From Megalopta genalis (lineage: Eukaryota; Arthropoda; Insecta; Hymenoptera; Halictidae), in contig NW_027476342.1 in assembly GCF_051020955.1 (NCBI RefSeq), positions 1-64,000 of the forward strand: 64,000 nt of DNA, written 5' to 3'. Each line of letters opens with the position of its first letter. Positions within the stretch are counted from its first letter, which is position 1. This document shows, one piece after another, positions 13,601-27,200 of this stretch. The notes beneath the pieces were generated by a model. The model saw only the letters and a list, made by a program, of their open reading frames with translations, ran no database searches and was not told where the DNA came from. The translations under genes and the position numbers were made by a program.

Positions 13601-14310
13601 CAAATGCAGACGAAACAAACGAGTGATCTTCAAATCCAAGCGTAACACGTGATTTAATTTCAAATCCATGCGAAGTAAAAGATTTACCTTGAAATCCATG
13701 CGAAACAAATGGTTTAGCTTCAAATACTTGTGATATACATGATTTAGCTTCAGCTGCATGCGAAACAAACGAGTTAGCTTCAAATCCAAGCGAAACACAT
13801 GATTTAGCTTCAAAACAATGCGAAGTAGAAGGCTTAGCATCAAATCCATGCAACACAAATTATTTAGCTTCTTATACTTGCGATATAAGTGATAAAGCTT
13901 CAAATGCAGGCGAAACAAACGAGTAAGCTTCAAATCCATGCGTAACATATGATTTATCTTCAAATCAATGCGAAATAGAAGGCTTAGCATCAAATCCATG
14001 CGACACAAATTATTTAGCTTCAAATACTTGTGATATACATGATTTAGCTTCAGCTGCATGCGAAACAAACGAGTTAGCTTCAAGTCCAAGCGAAATACAT
14101 GATTTAGCTTCAAATCAATGCGAAGTAGAAGATTTACCTTCAAATCCATGCGAAACAAATGGCTTAGCTTCAAATACTTGTGATATACATGATTTAGCTT
14201 CAACTGCATGCGAAACAAACGAGTTAGCTTCAAATCCAAGCGAAAACATGATTTAGCTTCAAATCAATGCGGAATAGAAGGCTTAGCATCAAATCCATGC
14301 GACACAAATT
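10683..14310. repeat. 2.88-kb duplication containing a 750-bp triplicated unit
   Basis: The segment from 10,683 to about 12,530 recurs from 13,561 to about 15,410 (offset 2,878-2,879). In addition the 750-bp unit beginning at 12,811 is repeated directly at 13,561, so this unit exists three times (10,683, 12,811, 13,561). Markers are cttgagatataag, ccttgaaatcc and gaagtaaaag, which are private to these copies. One minus-strand frame is open from 14,239 to 11,561. No gene is recognised. Confidence 0.85.
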
Positions 14311-14825
14311 ATTTAGCTTCGTATATTTGCGATATAAGTGATAAAGCTTCAAATGCATGCGAAACAAACGAGCTAGCTTCAAATCCAAGCGATACACATG
14401 ATTTAGCTTCAAATCAATGCGAAATAGAAGGCTTAGCATCAAATCCATGCGACACAAATTATTTAGCTTCAAATACTTGTGATATACATGATTTAGCTTC
14501 AGCTGCATGCGAAACAAACGAGTTAGCTTCAAGTCCAAGCGAAATACATGATTTAGCTTCAAATCAATGCGAAGTAGAAGATTTACCTTCAAATCCATGC
14601 GAAACAAATGGCTTAGCTTCAAATACTTGTGATATACATGATTTAGCTTCAACTGCATGCGAAACAAACGAGTTAGCTTCAAATCCAAGCGAAACACAAG
14701 ATTTAGCTTCAAATGAATGCGAAGTAGAAGGCTTAGCATCAAATCCATGCAACACAAATTATTTAGTTTCTTATACTTGCTATATAAGTGATAAAGCTTC
14801 GAATGCAGGTGAAACAAACGAGTGA
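14208..14825 (+). other. Plus-frame Cys-decapeptide open stretch; probably not a gene
   Basis: This is the longest plus-strand stretch I would note, about 205 codons. After a short out-of-frame start it reads as repeats such as A-S-N-P-C-E-T-N-G-L and A-S-N-T-C-D-I-H-D-L: acidic, with a Cys at residue 5 of most decapeptides. It survives past one expected stop because a hybrid monomer ends gagtta instead of gagtga. In the rest of the array the same frame meets TGA about every 300 bp, and TAA in many units. The frame has no ATG codon, so the repeats have no start of their own; the only ATG here lies in a different register. A related stretch lies at 41,235-41,822. I regard this as translated satellite, not a gene. 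Confidence 0.12.
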
Positions 14826-17800
14826 CCTTTAAATCCAAGCGTAACACATGATTTAACTTCAAATCAATGCGAAGTAGAAGATTTACCTTCAAATCCATGC
14901 GAAACAAATGGTTGAGCTTCAAATACCTGTGATATACATGATTTAGCTTCAACATCATGCGAAACAAACGAGTTAGCTTCAAGTCCAAGCGAAATACATA
15001 ATTTAGCTTCAAATCAATGCGAAGTAGAAGATTTACCTTCAAATCCATGCGAAACAAATGGCTTAGCATCAAATACTTGTGATATACATGATTTAGCTTC
15101 AGCTGCATGCGAAACAAACGTGTTAGCTTCAAATCCAAGCGAAACACATGATTTAGCTTCAAATCTATGCGAAATAGAAGGCTTAGCATCAAATCCATGC
15201 GACACAAATTATTTAGCTTCGCATACTTGCGATATAAGTGATATAGCTTCAATTGCAGGTGAAACAAACGAGTGATCTTCAAATCCAAGCGTAACACATG
15301 ATTTAACTTCAAATCAATGGGAAGTAGCAGTTTTACCATCAAATCCATGCGAAACAAACGTTTTAGCTTCAAATATTTGTGATATACATGATTTAGCTTC
15401 AGCTGCATGCGAATCAAACGAGTTAGCTTCAAATCCAAACGAAACACATGATTTAGCTTCAAATCAATGCGAAGTAGAAGGCTTAGCATCAAATCCATGC
15501 AACACAAATTACTTAGCTTCATTTACTTGCGATATAACTGATATAGCTTCAAATGCAGGTGAAACAAACGAGTGATCTTCAAATCCAAGCGTAACACTTG
15601 ATTTAACTTCAAATCAATGGGAAGTAGAAGATTTACCTTCAAATCCATGCGAAACAAATGGCTTAGCTTCAAATACTTGTGATATACATGATTTAGCTTC
15701 AGCTGAATGCGAAACAAACGAGTTAGCTTCAAATCAAAGCGATACACATGATTTAGCTTCAAATCAATGCGAAGTAGAAGGGTTAGCATCAAATCCATGC
15801 AACACAAATTATTTAGCCTCTTATACTTGCGATATAAGTGATAAAGCTTCAAATGCATGCGAAACAAACGAGTTAGCTTCAAATCCAAGCGACACACATG
15901 ATTTAGCTTCAAACCTATGCGAAATAGAAGGCTTAGCATCAAATCCATGCGACACAAATTATTTAGCTTCAAATTCTTGTGATATACATGATTTAGCTTC
16001 AGCTGCATGCGAAACAAACGAGTTAGCTTCAAATCCAAGCGAATTACATGATTTAGCTTCAAATCAATGCGAAGTAGAAGATTTACCTTCAAATCCATGC
16101 GAAAGAAATGGTTTAGCTTCAAATACTTGTGATATACACGATTTAGCTTCAGCTGCATGCGAATCAAACGAGTTAGCTTCAAATCCAAGCGAAACACATG
16201 ATTTAGCTTCAAATCAATGCGAAGTAGAAGGCTTAGCATCAAATCCATGCAACACAAGTTATTTAGTTTCTTATACTTGCGATATAAGTGATAAAGCTTC
16301 AAATGCAGGTGAAACAAACGAGTGAGCTTTAAATTCAAGCGTAACACATGATTTAACTTCAAATCAATGCGAAGTAGAAGATTTACCTTCAAATCCATGC
16401 GAAACAAATGGTTTAGCTTCAAATACTTGTGATATACATGATTTAGCTTCAACTGCATGCGGAACAAACGAGTTAGCTTCAAATCCAAGCGAAACACATG
16501 ATTTAGCTTCAAATCAATGCGAAGTAGAAGGCTTAGCATCAAATCCATGCAACAAAAATTATTTAGCTTCCTATACTTGCGATATAAGTGACAAAGCTTC
16601 AAATGCAGGCGAAACAAACGAGTGAGTTTAAAATCCAAGCGTAACACATGATTTAAATTCAAATCAATACGAAGTAGAAGATTTACCTTCAAATCCATGC
16701 GAAACAAGTGGTTTAGCTTCAAATACTTGTGATATACATGATTTAGCTTCAGCTGCATGCGAAACAAACGAGTTAGCTTCAAATCCAAGCGACACACATG
16801 ATTTAGCTTCAAACCAATGCGAAATAGAAGGCTTAGCATCAAATCCATGCGACACAAATTATTTAGCTTCAAATTCTTGTGATATACATGATTTAGCTTC
16901 AGCTGCATGCGAAACAAACGAGTGATCTTCAAATCCAAGCGTAACACATGATTTAACTTCAAATCAATGGGAAGTAGAAGATTTACCTTCAAATCCATGC
17001 GAAACAAATGGTTTAGCTTCAAATACTTGTGATATACATGATTTATCTTCAGCTGCATGCGAAACAAACGTGTTAGCTTCATATCCAAGCGAAATACATG
17101 ATTTAGCTTCAAATCAATGCGAAGTAGAAGATTTACCTTCATATCCATGCGAAACAAATGGTTTAGCTTCAAATACTTGTGATATACATGATTTAGCTTC
17201 AGCTGCATGCGAAACAAACGAGTTAGCTTCAAATCCAAGCGAAACACATGATTTAGCTTCAAATCAATGGGAAGTAGAAGATTTACCTTCAAATCCATGC
17301 GAAACAAATGGCTTAGCTTCAAATACTTGTGATATACATGATTTAGCTTCAACTGCATGCGAAACAAACGAGTTAGCTTCAAATCCAAGCGAAACACAAG
17401 ATTTAGCTTCAAATGAATGCGAAGTAGAAGGCTTAGCATCAAATCCATGCAACACAAATTATTTAGTTTCTTATACTTGCTATATAAGTGATAAAGCTTC
17501 GAATGCAGGTGAAACAAACGAGTGACCTTTAAATCCAAGCGTAACACATGATTTAACTTCAAATCAATGCGAAGTAGAAGATTTACCTTCAAATCCATGC
17601 GAAACAAATGGTTGAGCTTCAAATACCTGTGATATACATGATTTAGCTTCAACATCATGCGAAACAAACGAGTTAGCTTCAAGTCCAAGCGAAATACATA
17701 ATTTAGCTTCAAATCAATGCGAAGTAGAAGATTTACCTTCAAATCCATGCGAAACAAATGGCTTAGCATCAAATACTTGTGATATACATGATTTAGCTTC

Positions 17801-20800
17801 AGCTGCATGCGAAACAAACGTGTTAGCTTCAAATCCAAGCGAAACACATGATTTAGCTTCAAATCTATGCGAAATAGAAGGCTTAGCATCAAATCCATGC
17901 GACACAAATTATTTAGCTTCGCATACTTGCGATATAAGTGATATAGCTTCAATTGCAGGTGAAACAAACGAGTGATCTTCAAATCCAAGCGTAACACATG
18001 ATTTAACTTCAAATCAATGGGAAGTAGCAGTTTTACCATCAAATCCATGCGAAACAAACGTTTTAGCTTCAAATACTTGTGATATACATGATTTAGCTTC
18101 AAATGCATGCGAAACAAACGAGTTAGCTTCAAATCCAAGCGACACACATGATTTAGCTTCAAACCTATGCGAAATAGAAGGCTTAGCATCAAATCCATGC
18201 GACACAAATTATTTAGCTTCAAATTCTTGTGATATACATGATTTAGCTTCAGCTGCATGCGAAACAAACGAGATAGCTTCAAATCCAAGCGAATTACATG
18301 ATTTAGCTTCAAATCAATGCGAAGTAGAAGATTTACCTTCAAATCCATGCGAAACAAATGGTTTAGCTTCAAATACTTGTGATATACACGATTTAGCTTC
18401 AGCTGCATGCGAATCAAACGAGTTAGCTTCAAATCCAAGCGAAACACATGATTTAGCTTCAAATCAATGCGAAGTAGAAGGCTTAGCATCAAATCCATGC
18501 AACACAAGTTATATAGTTTCTTATACTTGCGATATAAGTGATAAAGCTTCAAATGCAGGTGAAACAAACGAGTGAGCTTTAAATTCAAGCGTAACACATG
18601 ATTTAACTTCAAATCAATGCGAAGTAGAAGATTTACCTTCAAATCCATGCGAAACAAATGGTTTAGCTTCAAATACTTGTGATATACATGATTTAGCTTC
18701 AACTGCATGCGGAACAAACGAGTTAGCTTCAAATCCAAGCGAAACACATGATTTAGCTTCAAATCAATGCGAAGTAGAAGGCTTAGCATCAAATCCATGC
18801 AACAAAAATTATTTAGCTTCCTATACTTGCGATATAAGTGACAAAGCTTCAAATGCAGGTGAAACAAACGAGTGATCTTCAAATCCAAGCGTAACACTTG
18901 ATTTAACTTCAAATCAATGGGAAGTAGAAGATTTACCCTCAAATCCATGCGAAACAAATGGCTTAGCTTCAAATACTTGTGATATACATGATTTAGCTTC
19001 AGCTGAATGCGAAACAAACGAGTTAGCTTCAAATCAAAGCGATACACATGATTTAGCTTCAAATCAATGCGAAGTAGAAGGGTTAGCATCAAATCCATGC
19101 AACACAAATTATTTAGCCTCTTATACTTGCGATATAAGTGATAAAGCTTCAAATGCATGCGAAACAAACGAGTTAGCTTCAAATCCAAGCGACACACATG
19201 ATTTAGCTTCAAACCTATGCGAAATAGAAGGCTTAGCATCAAATCCATGCGACACAAATTATTTAGCTTCAAATTCTTGTGATATACATGATTTAGCTTC
19301 AGCTGCATGCGAAACAAACGAGTTAGCTTCAAATCCAAGCGAATTACATGATTCAGCTTCAAATCAATGCGAAGTAGAAGATTTACCTTCAAATCCATGC
19401 GAAACAAATGGTTTAGCTTCAAATACTTGTGATATACACGATTTAGCTTCAGCTGCATGCGAATCAAACGAGTTAGCTTCAAATCCAAGCGAAACACATG
19501 ATTTAGCTTCAAATCAATGCGAAGTAGAAGGCTTAGCATCAAATCCATGCAACACAAGTTATTTAGTTTCTTATACTTGCGATATAAGTGACAAAGCTTC
19601 AAATGCAGGCGAAACAAACGAGTGAGTTTAAAATCCAAGCGTAACACATGATTTAAATTCAAATCAATACGAAGTAGAAGATTTACCTTCAAATCCATGC
19701 GAAACAAGTGGTTTAGCTTCAAATACTTGTGATATACATGATTTAGCTTCAGCTGCATGCGAAACAAACGAGTTAGCTTCAAATCCAAGCGACACACATG
19801 ATTTAGCTTCAAACCAATGCGAAATAGAAGGCTTAGCATCAAATCCATGCGACACAAATTATTTAGCTTCAAATTCTTGTGATATACATGATTTAGCTTC
19901 AGCTGCATGCGAAACAAACGAGTTAGCTTCAAATCCAAGCGAAACACATGATTTAGCTTCAAATCAATGCGAAGTAGAAGGCTTAGCATCAAATCCATGC
20001 AACACAAATTATTTAGCTTCTTATACTTGCGATATAAGTGATAAAGCTTCACATGCAGGCGAAACAAACGAGTGATCTTCAAATCCAAGCGTAACACATG
20101 ATTTAACTTCAAATCAATGCGAAGTAGAAGATTTACCTTCAAATCCATGCGAAACAAATGGTTGAGCTTCAAATACCTGTGATATACATGATTTAGCTTC
20201 AACATCATGCGAAACAAACGAGTTAGCTTCAAGTCCAAGCGAAATACATAATTTAGCTTCAAATCAATGCGAAGTAGAAGATTTACCTTCAAATCCATGC
20301 GAAACAAATGGCTTAGCATCAAATACTTGTGATATACATGATTTAGCTTCAGCTGCATGCGAAACAAACGTGTTAGCTTCAAATCCAAGCGAAACACATG
20401 ATTTAGCTTCAAATCTATGCGAAATAGAAGGGTTAGCATCAAATCCATGCAACACAAATTATTTAGCCTCTTATACTTGCGATATAAGTGATAAAGCTTC
20501 AAATGCAGGTGAAACAAACGAGTGATCTTAAAATCCAAGCGTAACACATGATTTAACTTCAAATCAATGCGAAGTAGAAGATTTACCTTCAAATCCATGC
20601 GAAACAAATGGTCTAGCTTCAAATACTTGTGATATACATGATTTAGCTTCAGCTGCATGCGAAACAAACGAGTTAGCTTCAAATCCAAGCGAAACACATG
20701 ATTTAGCTTCAAATCAATGCGAAATAGAAGGCTTAGCATCAAATCCATGCAACACAAATTAGTTAGCTTCTTATACTTGCGATATAAGTGATAAAGCTTC

Positions 20801-22140
20801 AAATGCAGGTGAAACAAACGAGTGATCTTCAAATCCAAGCGTAACACATGATTTAACTTCAAATCAATCCGAAGTAGAAGATTTACCTTCAAATCCATGC
20901 GAAACAAATGGCTTAGCTTCAAATACTTGTGATATACATGATTTAGCTTCAGCTGAATGCGAAACAAACGAGTTAGCTTCAAATCAAAGCGATACACATG
21001 ATTTAGCTTCAAATCAATGCGAAGTAGAAGGGTTAGCATCAAATCCATGCAACACAAATTATTTAGCCTCTTATACTTGCGATATAAGTGATAAAGCTTC
21101 AAATGCATGCGAAACAAACGAGTTAGCTTCAAATCCAAGCGACACACATGATTTAGCTTCAAACCTATGCGAAATAGAAGGCTTAGCATCAAATCCATGC
21201 GACACAAATTATTTAGCTTCAAATTCTTGTGATATACATGATTAAGCTTCAGCTGCATGCGAAACAAACGAGTTAGCTTCAAATCCAAGCGAATTACATG
21301 ATTTAGCTTCAAATCAATGCGAAGTAGAAGATTTACCTTCAAATCCATGCGAAACAAATGGTTTAGCTTCAAATACTTGTGATATACACGATTTAGCTTC
21401 AGCTGCATGCGAATCAAACGAGTTAGCTTCAAATCCAAGCGAAACACATGATTTAGCTTCAAATCAATGCGAAGTAGAAGGCTTAGCATCAAATCCATGC
21501 AACACAAGTTATTTAGTTTCTTATACTTGCGATATAAGTGATAAAGCTTCAAATGCAGGTGAAACAAACGAGTGAGCTTTAAATTCAAGCGTAACACATG
21601 ATTTAACTTCAAATCAATGCGAAGTAGAAGATTTACCTTCAAATCCATGCGAAACAAATGGTTTAGCTTCAAATACTTGTGATATACATGATTTAGCTTC
21701 AACTGCATGCGGAACAAACGAGTTAGCTTCAAATCCATGCGAAACACATGATTTAGCTTCAAATCAATGCGAAGTAGAAGGCTTAGCATCAAATCCATGC
21801 AACAAAAATTATTTAGCTTCCTATACTTGCGATATAAGTGACAAAGCTTCAAATGCAGGCGAAACAAACGAGTGAGTTTAAAATCCAAGCGTAACACATG
21901 ATTTAAATTCAAATCAATACGAAGTAGAAGATTTACCTTCAAATCCATGCGAAACAAGTGGTTTAGCTTCAAATACTTGTGATATACATGATTTAGCTTC
22001 AGCTGCATGCGAAACAAACGAGTTAGCTTCAAATCCAAGCGACACACATGATTTAGCTTCAAACCAATGCGAAATAGAAGGCTTAGCATCAAATCCATGC
22101 GACACAAATTATTTAGCTTCAAATTCTTGTGATATACATG
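14311..22140. repeat. Modular domain with 2.25-, 2.7-, 3.3- and 5.25-kb copies
   Basis: Clear pairs are: 14,570-15,370 with 17,270-18,070 (offset 2,700); 17,551-17,880 with 20,101-20,430 (2,550); 15,841-16,591 with 18,091-18,841 (2,250); 15,640-17,270 with 20,890-22,520 (5,250); and 15,540-16,270 with 18,840-19,570 (3,300), continuing at offset 3,000 after a 300-bp loss. All offsets are multiples of 150. No one-base insertion or deletion was found here, so register is perfect. The domain looks like a shuffled set of a few ancestral modules. Confidence 0.85.
14349..14378. repeat. Hybrid monomer (type 10 joined to type 5)
   Basis: The left half (gcttcaaatgca) belongs to the monomer that normally ends gagtga and the right half (tgcgaaacaaacgagtta) to the one ending gagtta. 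The joint lies in the shared gca/gcga core. Other copies are at about 15,846, 18,096, 19,146, 21,096, 41,014, 44,312, 45,961, 47,611, 52,258 and 63,804, often followed by aagcgacacacatg or aagcgatacacatg. A half-monomer exchange makes the neighbouring decamer shorter or longer by 150 bp and removes the TGA. Confidence 0.75.
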
Positions 22141-24327
22141 ATTTAGCTTCAGCTGCATGCGAAACAAACGAGTGATCTTCAAATCCAAGCGTAACACATG
22201 ATTTAACTTCAAATCAATGGGAAGTAGAAGATTTACCTTCAAATCCATGCGAAACAAATGGTTTAGCTTCAAATACTTGTGAAATACATGATTTATCTTC
22301 AGCTGCATGCGAAACAAACGTGTTAGCTTCATATCCAAGCGAAATACATGATTTAGCTTCAAATCAATGCGAAGTAGAAGATTTACCTTCATATCCATGC
22401 GAAACAAATGGTTTAGCTTCAAATACTTGTGATATACATGATTTAGCTTCAGCTGCATGCGAAACAAACGAGTTAGCTTCAAATCCAAGCGAAACACATG
22501 ATTTAGCTTCAAATCAATGCGAAGTAGAAGGCTTAGCATCAAATCCATGCAACACAAATTATTTAGCTTCTTATACTTGCGATATAAGTGATAAAGCTTC
22601 AAATGCAGGCGAAACAAACGAGTGATCTTCAAATCCAAGCGTAACACATGATTTAACTTCAAATCAATGGGAAGTAGAAGATTTATCTTCAAATCCATGC
22701 GAAACAAATGGTTTAGCTTCAAATACTTGTGATATACATGATTTAGCTTCAGCTGCATGCGAAACAAACGTGTTAGCTTCAAATCCAAGCGAAATACATG
22801 ATTTAGCTTCAAATCAATGCGAAGTAGAAGATTTACCTTCATATCCATGCGAAACAAATGGGTTAGCTTCAAATACTTGTGATATACATGATTTAGCTTC
22901 AGCTGCATGCGAAACAAACGAGTTAGCTTCAAATCCAAGCGAAACACATGATTTAGCTTCAAATCAATGCGAACTAGAAGGCTTAGCATCAAATCCATGC
23001 AACACAAATTATTTAGCTTCTTATACTTGCGATATAAGTGACAAAGCTTCAAATGCAGGCGAAACAAACGAGTGTGCTTAAAATCCAAGCGTAACACATG
23101 ATTTAACTTCAAATCGATACGAAGTAGAAGATTTACATTCAAATCCATGCGAAACAAATGGTTTAGCTTCAAATACTTGTGATACACATGAATTTGCTTC
23201 AGCTGCATGCGAAACAAACGATTTAGCTTCACACCCAAGGGAAACACATGATTTAACTTCAAATCAATGCGAAGTAGAAGGCTTACCATCAAATCCATGC
23301 AACACAAATTATTTAGCTTCTTATACTTGCGATATAAGTGATATAGCTTCAAATGCAGGCGTAACACACGAGTGATCTTCAAATCCAAGCGTAACACATG
23401 ATTTAACTTCAAATCAATGGGAAGTAGCAGTTTTACCATCAAATCCATGCGAAAAAAACGTTTTAGCTTCAAATCAATGCGAAGTAGAAGGCTTAGCATC
23501 AAATCCATGCAGCACAAATTATTTAGCTTCTTATACTTGCGATGTAAGTGATAAAGCATCAAATGCAGGCGAAACAAACGAGTGATATTCAAATCCAAGC
23601 GTAACACATGATTTAACTTCAGATCAGTGGGAAGTAGAAGATTTACCTTCAAATCCATGCGAAACAAATGGTTTAGCTTCAAATACTTGTGATATACATG
23701 ATTTAGCTTCAACTGCATGCGAAACAAACGAGTTAGCTTCAAATCCAAGCGAAACTCATGATTTAGCTTCAAATCAATGCGAAGTATAAGGCTTAGCATC
23801 AAATCCATGCAACACAAATTATTTAGCTTCTTATACTTGCGATATAAGTGATAAAGCTTCAAATGCAGGTGAAACAAACGAGTGAGCTTTAAATCCAAGC
23901 GTAACACATGATTTAACTTCAAATCAATGCGAAGTAGAAGATTTACCTTCAAATCCATGCGAAACAAATGGCTAAGCTTCAAATACTTGTGATATACATG
24001 ACTTAGCTTCATCTGCATGCGAAACAAACGAGTTTGCTTCAAATCCAAGCGAAACACATGATTTAGCTTCAAATCAATGCGAAGTAGAAGGCTTAGCATC
24101 AAATCCATGCAACACAAATTATTTAGCTTCTTATACTTGCGATATAAGTGATAAAGCTTCAAATGCAGGTGAAACAAACGAGTGAGCTTTAAATTCAAAC
24201 GTAACACATGATTTAACTTCAAATCAATGCGAAGTAGAAGATTTACCTTCAAATCCACGCGAAACAAACGGTTTAGCTTCAAATACTTGTGATATACATG
24301 ATTTAGCTTCAGCTGAATGCGAAACAA
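15523..24327 (-). other. Longest minus-strand open frame, 2,934 codons; probably not a gene
   Basis: This frame runs through about 293 monomers without a stop and reads as a decapeptide of the type L-K-L-N-H-V-F-R-L-D. The product would be rich in Leu, Lys, Arg, Asn and His, with many internal Met; I see no signal peptide, domain or non-repetitive end. It stops at TAA (15,523-15,525), made by a change of cttatact to atttact. Similar open frames in this register run 24,337-27,177, 27,159-33,086, 34,568-41,290, 44,585-47,887, 51,032-55,279 and 59,936-62,926. They end only at shared one-base deletions or at a few copied substitutions, such as gctaca giving TAG at 24,337, 33,096, 59,936 and 63,085. 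Few codons of this frame are one step from a stop and the array is recently amplified, so openness alone is weak evidence. No promoter or unique flank supports a gene. Confidence 0.15.
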
Positions 24328-27181
24328 ACGAGTTAGCTACAAATCCAAGCGAAACACATTATTTAGCTTCAAATCAATGCGAAGTAGAAGGCTTAGCATC
24401 AAATCCATGCAATACAAATTATTTAGCTTCTTATACTTGCGATATAAGTGATAAAGCTTCAAATGCAGGTGAAACAAACGAGTGATCTTCAAATCCAAGC
24501 TTAACACATGATTTAACTTCAAATCATTGGGAAGTAGCAGATTTACCATCAAATCCATGCGAAAGAAACGTTTTAGCTTCAAATACTTGTGATACACATG
24601 ATTTAGCTTCAGATGCATGCGAAACAAACGATTTAGCTTCACACCCAAGGGAAACACATGATTTAACTTCAAATCAATGCGAAGTAGAAGGCTTACCATC
24701 AAATCCATGCAACACAAATTATTTAGCTTCTTATACTTGCGATATAAGTGATATAGCTTCAAATGCAGGCGTAACACACGAGTGATCTTCAAATCCAAGC
24801 GTAACACATGATTTAACTTCAAGTCAATGCGAAGTAGAAGATTTACCTTCAAATCCATGCGAAACAAATGGTTTAGCTTCAAATACTTGCGATATACATG
24901 ATTTAGCTTCAGCTGCATGCGAAACAAACGAGTTAGCTTCAAATCCACGTGACACACATGATTTAGCTTCAAATCAATGCGAAGTAGAAGGCTTAGCATC
25001 AAATCCATGCAGCACAAATTATTTAGCTTCTTATACTTGCGATATAAGTGATAAAGCTTCAAAAGCAAGCGAAACAAACGAGTGAGCTTTAAATCCAAGC
25101 GTAACACATGATTTAAATACAAATCAATGCGAAGTAGAAGATTTACCTTCAAATCCATGCGAAACAAATGGTTTAGCTTCAGATACTTGTGATATACATG
25201 ATTTAGCTTCAACTGCATGCGAAACAAACGAGTTAGCTTCAAATCCAAACGAAACACATGATTTAGCCTCAAATCAATGCGAAGTAGAAGGCTTAGCATC
25301 AAATCCATGCAACACAAATTATTTAGCTTCATATATTTGCGATATAAGTGATATAGCTTCAAATGCAGGTGAAACAAACGAGTGATCTTCAAATCCAAGC
25401 GTAACACTTGATTTAACTTCAAATCAATGGGAAGTAGAAGATTTACCTTCAAATCCATGCGAAACAAATGGTTTAGCTTCAAATACTTGTGATATACATG
25501 ATTTAGCTTCAGCTGCATGCGAAACAAACGAGTTAGCTTCAAATCCATGCGAAACACATGATTTAGCTTCAAATCAATGCGAAGTAGAAGGCTTAGCATC
25601 AAATCCATGCAACACAAATTATTTAGCTTCTTATACTTGCGATATAAGTGATAAAGCTTCAAATGCAGGCGAAACAAACGAGTAAGCTTTAGATCCAAGC
25701 GTAACACATGATTTAACTTCAAATCAATGCGAAGTAGAAGATTTATCTTCAAATCCATGCGAAACAAATGGTTTAGCTTCAAATACTTGTGATATACATG
25801 ATTTAGCTCCAACTGCACGCGAAACAAACGAGTTACCTTCAAATCCAAGCGAAACACATGATTTAGCTTCAAATCAATGCGAAGTAGAAGGCTTAGCATC
25901 AAATCCATGCAACATAAATTATTTAGCTTCCTATACTTGCGATATAAGTGACAAAGCTTCAAAAGCAGGCGAAACAAACGAGTGAGCTTTAAATCCAAGC
26001 GTAACACATGATTGGGCTTCAAATCAATGCGAAATAGAAGGCTTAGCACCAAATCCATGCGACACAAATTATTTAGCTTCGTATACTTGCGATATAAGTG
26101 ATATAGCTTCAAATGCAGGTGAAACAAACGAGTGATCTTCAAATCCAAGCGTAACACATGATTTAACTTCAAATCATTGGGAAGTAGCAGATTTACCATC
26201 AAATCCATGCGAAAGAAACGTTTTAGCTTCAAATACTTGTGATACACATGATTTAGCTTCAGCTGAATGCGAAACAAACGAGTTAGCTTCAAATCCAAGC
26301 GAAACACATGATTTAGCTTCAAATCAATGCGAAGTAGAAGGCTTAGCATCAAATCGATGCAACACAAATTATTTAGCTTCTTATACTTGCGATATAAGTG
26401 ATAAAGCTTCAAAAGCAGGCGAAACAAACGAGTGAGCTTTAAATCCAAGCGTAACACATGATTGGGCTTCAAATCAATGCGAAATAGAAGGCTTAGCACC
26501 AAATCCATGCGACACAAATTATTTAGCTTCGTATACTTGCGATATAAGTGATATAGCTTCAAATGCAGGTGAAACAAACGAGTGATCTTCAAATCCAAGC
26601 GTAACACATGATTTAACTTCAAATCAATGGGAAGTAGAAGATTTACCTTCAAATCCATGCGAAACAAATGGTTTAGCTTCAAATACTTGTGATATACATG
26701 ATTTAGCTTCAGCTGCATGCGAAACAAACGAGTTAGCTTCAAATCCAAGCGAAACACATGATTGAGCTTCAAATCAATGCGAAACAGAAGGCTTAGCATC
26801 AAATCCATGCGACACAAATTATTTAGCTTCAAATACTTGTGATATACATGATTTAGCTTCAGCTGCATGCGCAACAAAGGAGTTAGCTTCAAATCCAAGC
26901 GAAATACATGATTTAGCTTCAAATCAATGCGAAGTAGAAGATTTACCTTCAAATCCATGCGAAACAAATGGCTAAGCTTCAAATACTTGTGATATACATG
27001 ACTTAGCTCCATCTGCATGCGAAACAAACGAGTTTGCTTCAAATCCAAGCGAAACACATGATTTAGCTGCAAATCAATGCGAAGTAGAAGGCTTAGCATC
27101 AAATCCATGCAACACAAGTTATTTAGTTTCTTATACTTGCGATATAAGTGATAAAGCTTCAAATGCAGGTGAAACAAACGA

Positions 27182-27200
27182 GTGATTTGAAATCCAAGCT
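27182..27200. repeat. Recurrent one-base-deletion haplotype (gtgatttgaaatcc)
   Basis: At the decamer junction the usual gtgatcttcaaatcc is replaced by gtgatttgaaatcc, one base shorter. The same form occurs starting at 27,182, 34,591, 42,539, 48,986, 55,284, 57,083, 58,582 and 62,931. It is one of only two kinds of register change after 14,245 and shifts the minus-strand frame each time. All copies should descend from one event, so they mark duplicated segments. What follows varies (aagcttaacac at four, aaacttaacac at two, aagcgacacac at two), which shows later recombination around the marker. Confidence 0.85.
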
